This document shows positions 6,555 through 8,711 of a DNA stretch of 8,711 nt, piece by piece. The stretch spans positions 1-8,711 of the forward strand of contig JANQEF010000105.1 in NCBI GenBank assembly GCA_028278465.1, in the 5' to 3' direction. The stretch is from Dehalococcoidia bacterium. GTDB taxonomy: Bacteria > Chloroflexota > Dehalococcoidia > Lucifugimonadales > Lucifugimonadaceae. How positions within the stretch are numbered: position 1 is the first letter of the stretch; each line of letters begins with the position of its first letter. Position numbers and translations under genes: made by a program. The notes under the pieces were generated by a model. The model saw nothing but the letters and a program-made list of their open reading frames with translations. It was not told the DNA's origin and made no database searches.

Positions 6555-6571
6555 GTCGGCCTCCGGCCGAC
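6555..6571. repeat. GC-rich hairpin, 7-bp stem, 3-nt loop
   Basis: GTCGGCC (6555-6561) and GGCCGAC (6565-6571) are exact reverse complements around TCC. No T-run follows on either strand. Confidence 0.7.
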
Positions 6572-6586
6572 GTCCCCTCTCTCTAA

Positions 6587-6609
6587 CTCTCTCCCACAAG
6601 GGGAGAGAG
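6587..6609. repeat. pyrimidine/purine hairpin, 9-bp stem
   Basis: CTCTCTCCC (6587-6595) pairs exactly with GGGAGAGAG (6601-6609) around ACAAG. The surrounding CCTCTCTCTAACTCTCTCCC...GGGGAGAGAGG pattern looks like a common type of intergenic palindromic repeat. No U-tract follows, so termination is only a possibility. Confidence 0.7.
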
Positions 6610-6618
6610 GAGAAAACA

Positions 6619-6654
6619 CCCTCCCGCTAACTCCCTCCCGCTAACTCCCTCCCA
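6619..6654. repeat. 14-bp tandem repeat, about 2.6 copies
   Basis: The unit CCCTCCCGCTAACT occurs at 6619-6632 and 6633-6646 without change, and a third partial copy (6647-6654) runs into the left arm of the next hairpin. This suggests the array grew by slippage or duplication of hairpin-arm sequence. Confidence 0.8.
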
Positions 6655-6667
6655 AGCTGGGAGGGAG
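6645..6667 (-). terminator. hairpin downstream of the alcohol dehydrogenase, possible terminator
   Basis: CTCCCTCCC (6645-6653) pairs exactly with GGGAGGGAG (6659-6667); an inner A-T pair can extend the stem to 10 bp with a 3-nt loop. It begins about 21 bp past the dehydrogenase stop on the minus strand, the right place for a terminator. The stem lacks a following U-run, so it may instead protect the 3' end or be another copy of a repeat hairpin. Confidence 0.4.
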
Positions 6668-6688
6668 GATAAACGTCCCTAGAACCTG

Positions 6689-7738
6689 TCACGGTGTTAT
6701 GAGGATCCTGAACACGTCCTTTTCTGGCTGTAGCATCCGGTTGAAGCCATCCTCTGTCGCCCGCTCCAGCGGCACCTTCGCCGATATCAGGTCCCTGACC
6801 CTGATCCTGCCCGACCCGATCATGCTCACGGCCGCGGCCATGTCTCCCGGACCGGCGGCGACCGAGCCCACGACCTTCCGCTCGAAGCCGACAATCTCGT
6901 TGAAGTTCATCTCAGGGGTCGCGGAGTAGATGCCGACAAGCACCGTCGTGCCGCCGCGACGGGTCCAGTTGATGGCATCGATCGGCGTCTGCGCCACACC
7001 GGCCGTTTCGACAACGATGTCCGGTCCGATGCCGTCAGTAAGATCGAGCAACTCCTGCGCAGCGTTGCCGGCGGCGTTCACGGTGTGGTCTGCGCCGAGC
7101 GACTTCGCCGTCGCCAGGCTCTGCTCACGAATATCGACGGCGATCACGGTCGCTCCGGTGGCGCGGAACGCCTGCGCCGTCAGCAGCCCGACCGTGCCTG
7201 CTCCGACCACCGCAACCGTATCTCCCGCCTTCACACCCGAGTTGCGGACCGCCCGAACGGCGACCGTTGTCGGCTCGACCAGCGCTGCCTCTTCGTCAGA
7301 GACGCTGTCAGGCAGCTTCTCAACGTGGCCGGCAGGCCAGACGATGAACTCGGCGAGCCCGCCGTCTGCGGAGAGGCCGGCGACCGCCATGCTGGGGCAG
7401 ACAGCCTGCTGGCCGCGCTGGCACCAGAAGCACGTGCTGCAGGTGAGGACGTTGTTGATGGCGATGCGATCGCCGGGCTGAACATCCTCAACCCCGGACC
7501 CAGCGCCCTCGACGTGGCCGGTGAGCTCGTGGCCGAGGGTCAGCGGCGCCTGGCGGCCGGTGAGCGGGTTGGGGCCGCCGTGCTGGACCCACAGAGGACC
7601 GAACTGCCACTCCTCGATGTCGGTGGCGCAGATGCCGGTGTGCGTGACCCGCACCCGCACTTCGCCGGGGCCGGGCTCTGGCGCCGGGATGTCCTCCAGC
7701 CGAATGTCCTTGTTACCGTGGTATCTGAGAGCTTGCAT
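6689..7738 (-). CDS. zinc-dependent medium-chain alcohol/polyol dehydrogenase
   Basis: The 349-aa product is a complete medium-chain dehydrogenase. Catalytic zinc ligands are C37 (in GICATD), H70-E71 (in LGHE) and E155 (in LVEPTTVA). Structural zinc is held by C100, C103, C106 and C114. The Rossmann motif is GAGTVG (179-184) and the second strand ends VD (D202), which favours NAD over NADP. The stretch between C37 and GHE carries an insert reading HGGPNPLTGRQAP (53-65), typical of the 2,3-butanediol/sorbitol dehydrogenase branch. It should oxidise a secondary hydroxyl of a polyol, sugar or diol; the substrate cannot be fixed. The start at 7738 opens the conserved first strand MQALRYHG; only a weak GCAGG lies 10 nt upstream. 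It stands alone between two repeat-rich intervals, with inverted 37-bp repeat copies on its two sides. Confidence 0.94.
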   Translation of the reverse strand: MQALRYHGNKDIRLEDIPAPEPGPGEVRVRVTHTGICATDIEEWQFGPLWVQHGGPNPLTGRQAPLTLGHELTGHVEGAGSGVEDVQPGDRIAINNVLTCSTCFWCQRGQQAVCPSMAVAGLSADGGLAEFIVWPAGHVEKLPDSVSDEEAALVEPTTVAVRAVRNSGVKAGDTVAVVGAGTVGLLTAQAFRATGATVIAVDIREQSLATAKSLGADHTVNAAGNAAQELLDLTDGIGPDIVVETAGVAQTPIDAINWTRRGGTTVLVGIYSATPEMNFNEIVGFERKVVGSVAAGPGDMAAAVSMIGSGRIRVRDLISAKVPLERATEDGFNRMLQPEKDVFRILITP

Positions 7739-7797
7739 CTTCGTCGTGCCTGCTTTTCAGGTTTTGCCGGTGTCCCGGGGCTGAGCGTCGCCTCGTG

Positions 7798-7833
7798 TTC
7801 CCTGAGCGACGGGTACCCGCTTGCGGGTGAGGG
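7798..7833 (+). repeat. 36-bp direct repeat, copy 1
   Basis: Identical over 36 bp to 7866-7901. It opens with TTCCCTGAGCGA, the same head as the dispersed repeat at 6457-6482, then switches to a different tail made of the palindrome CGGGTACCCG and the hairpin ACCCGC-TT-GCGGGT (7815-7828). It lies 60 bp upstream of the dehydrogenase start. Confidence 0.9.
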
Positions 7834-7865
7834 TCTATGTGGCCAACAACCGCCCCTGTCCGGTA

Positions 7866-7901
7866 TTCCCTGAGCGACGGGTACCCGCTTGCGGGTGAGG
7901 G
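7866..7901 (+). repeat. 36-bp direct repeat, copy 2
   Basis: Exact second copy, start-to-start distance 68 bp, leaving 32 bp between copies. Similarity continues a few bases outward on both sides with single mismatches, so the duplicated unit may be slightly longer. The hairpin arms are at 7883-7888 and 7891-7896. Confidence 0.9.
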
Positions 7902-7949
7902 CCTACTGCTCAGTTAGCCGGTCCTTCCAGAACCGGTGTCCCCCGCAAA

Positions 7950-7986
7950 GATCCTTTAACTTCGTCCCACTCCGCTCAGGAAACAC
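7950..7986 (-). repeat. 37-bp dispersed repeat, reverse copy
   Basis: On the minus strand it starts GTGTTTCCTGAGCGGAGTG and ends AAAGGATC, matching the forward copy at 6373-6409 in 33 of 37 bases. It lies about 20 bp past the stop of the NHL-repeat gene. Confidence 0.85.
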
Positions 7987-8005
7987 GCGGCGGTGCCACT
8001 ATTCC

Positions 8006-8711
8006 CTATCCGCTAACGCGCCTCCACTTTCGCAACGAAACCACCTCACGCGGCGGGTCGAGGTTCGAGCCGTATGCCGTGTACGAGACCTCGGCGATGT
8101 ACACCGAGCCCTCCGAATCGACGGCCATGCCGTGCGGCGCCAGGAACTGGTCTGTCCCCTCGCCGCCAAGCTCGGCGCCGAAGCGTCCCACCTCGTTGAA
8201 GTTGCTGTCGTAGATCACCACGCACAGGCCAAGCCGCTTCACACCCTCCTGCACCGGCGGCGCGGCGGCCTCCGCAACGTAGACGTTCGAGTCGGCGTGG
8301 CGCCCGGCGTAGATGGCGATCGGCCGGTGCGATATCACCTGCTGCTGGAACTCCCCTTCCGGTGAGAAAACCTGCAGGCGAAAGTTCTCGCGGTCGCACA
8401 CTACAACGCGGCCGTCCGCCAGCAGAGTCAGGTTGTGCGGCAGGCTGAACTGGCCGGGACGCGATCCCGGCTCACCCCATGAAAGGTTGTGCTTGCCGTC
8501 GGCGGTGAAACGGTGCACGCGCGAGTTGCCGTAGCCGTCCGACACGTAGATATCGCCAGACTCGGGGTGCACCGCGACGTCTGTCGGGCGGTTGAACGGA
8601 TCGCCCTCCTGCCATTCGGCCGCCTTGCCGCGCTCGCCAATCCGCATCAGCAGCTTCCCGTCCTTCGTCCGCTTCTCCACCATGTGGGCGATGTCGTCGA
8701 TCAGGAACAGG
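8006..8711 (-). CDS. NHL-repeat beta-propeller protein, N-terminus beyond the window
   Basis: The frame stays open to the right edge, upstream of the first visible ATG (8683), and that stretch (LFLIDDIAHMVEKRTKDGK) is propeller-like, so the true start is outside. About 234 residues are visible. Repeated blades each pair a LP/RP-xx-hydrophobic strand with a YV/VV strand and a phenylalanine-rich closing strand: RPTDVAVHPESGDIYVSDG with VHRFTADGK, LPHNLTLLADGRVVVCD with LQVFSPEGEF, and APHGMAVDSEGSVYIAE near the C-terminus. Such NHL propellers include peptidyl-alpha-hydroxyglycine amidating-lyase-like and sugar-lactonase-like proteins as well as binding proteins without known activity. The protein ends a short stretch (LRKWRRVSG) after the last blade. 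The stop is followed at once by a repeat copy. Family fold is firm; activity and cell location cannot be judged without the N-terminus. Confidence 0.85.
   Translation of the reverse strand, partial: LFLIDDIAHMVEKRTKDGKLLMRIGERGKAAEWQEGDPFNRPTDVAVHPESGDIYVSDGYGNSRVHRFTADGKHNLSWGEPGSRPGQFSLPHNLTLLADGRVVVCDRENFRLQVFSPEGEFQQQVISHRPIAIYAGRHADSNVYVAEAAAPPVQEGVKRLGLCVVIYDSNFNEVGRFGAELGGEGTDQFLAPHGMAVDSEGSVYIAEVSYTAYGSNLDPPREVVSLRKWRRVSG

Larger units (their letters stand above)
6291..6688. other. gene-free interval of about 400 bp filled with repeats and hairpins
   Basis: No convincing gene lies here. In order it holds a degenerate copy of the CCTGAGCG repeat (6301-6320), a perfect hairpin (6350-6368), a 37-bp repeat unit (6373-6409), a shorter inverted copy (6457-6482), a GC hairpin (6555-6571), a pyrimidine/purine hairpin (6587-6609), a 14-bp tandem repeat (6619-6654) and a last hairpin (6645-6667) close to the dehydrogenase stop. 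Each is described separately. An open frame of 82 codons at 6338-6586 runs through these repeats and is not credible as a gene. Confidence 0.8.

Noticed and set aside
7085..7873. Long plus-strand open frame (262 codons) opposite the alcohol dehydrogenase
   Set aside because: The minus-strand dehydrogenase has all its zinc and nucleotide-binding motifs; the opposite frame is a by-product of high GC and has no recognisable domain.
7798..7901. Minimal CRISPR array (two 36-bp repeats with a 32-bp spacer)
   Set aside because: Repeat and spacer sizes fit, but there are only two repeats and no cas gene, and the repeat head is shared with non-array repeats elsewhere in the window. A dispersed hairpin repeat explains it better.
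6291..8005. Insertion sequence or transposon carrying the dehydrogenase
   Set aside because: There is no transposase frame, and the inverted 37-bp units are imperfect and belong to a multi-copy repeat family. Kept only as a finding about bracketing repeats.

Overview
The window is GC-rich, fully bacterial-looking chromosomal DNA holding eight complete protein genes and one gene cut by the right edge. Most products are enzymes for sugars and other small oxygenated molecules. The gene repertoire (an aldo/keto reductase, an amidohydrolase_2 protein, a Gfo/Idh/MocA dehydrogenase, a mutarotase-fold protein, a medium-chain alcohol dehydrogenase and an NHL propeller protein), the high GC and the intergenic CCTGAGCG...GAAGTCGAAGG repeats would suit a Chloroflexota (SAR202/Dehalococcoidia-like) genome. 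That placement is inference from gene style; no marker gene is present. No tRNA, rRNA, transposase, integrase or cas gene was seen.

Left block (1-3705): a DegV-family lipid-binding protein (+, 77-985) has a promoter-like sequence so close to its ATG that the transcript may be leaderless. It converges, with an 8-bp gap, on a three-gene minus-strand operon read in the order aldo/keto reductase (3491-2490), HAD phosphatase (2493-1819, GTG start overlapping the previous stop) and amidohydrolase (1788-994). A divergent control region of about 210 bp (3492-3705) separates this operon from the next one.

Middle block (3706-6290): a two-gene plus-strand operon encodes a 121-aa protein and a full-length Gfo/Idh/MocA oxidoreductase, joined by an ATGA stop/start overlap. 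The small protein appears to align with only the C-terminal beta-sheet domain of its neighbour, and this is the most interesting protein-level observation here. The pair converges, with a 6-bp gap, on a mutarotase-fold (DUF4432/aldose-1-epimerase-like) gene.

Right block (6291-8711): a zinc-dependent NAD(H)-type alcohol/polyol dehydrogenase (-) sits alone between two gene-free intervals (6291-6688 and 7739-8005) packed with short repeats and hairpins. Near-identical 37-bp elements lie in opposite orientation on its two sides, and an exact 36-bp direct repeat occurs twice upstream of it. The window ends inside an NHL-repeat beta-propeller gene (-).

Taken together this looks like a catabolic neighbourhood: mutarotation, oxidation by three different dehydrogenase families, hydrolysis by an amidohydrolase-fold enzyme and dephosphorylation by a HAD enzyme. 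The exact substrate cannot be read from the sequence.
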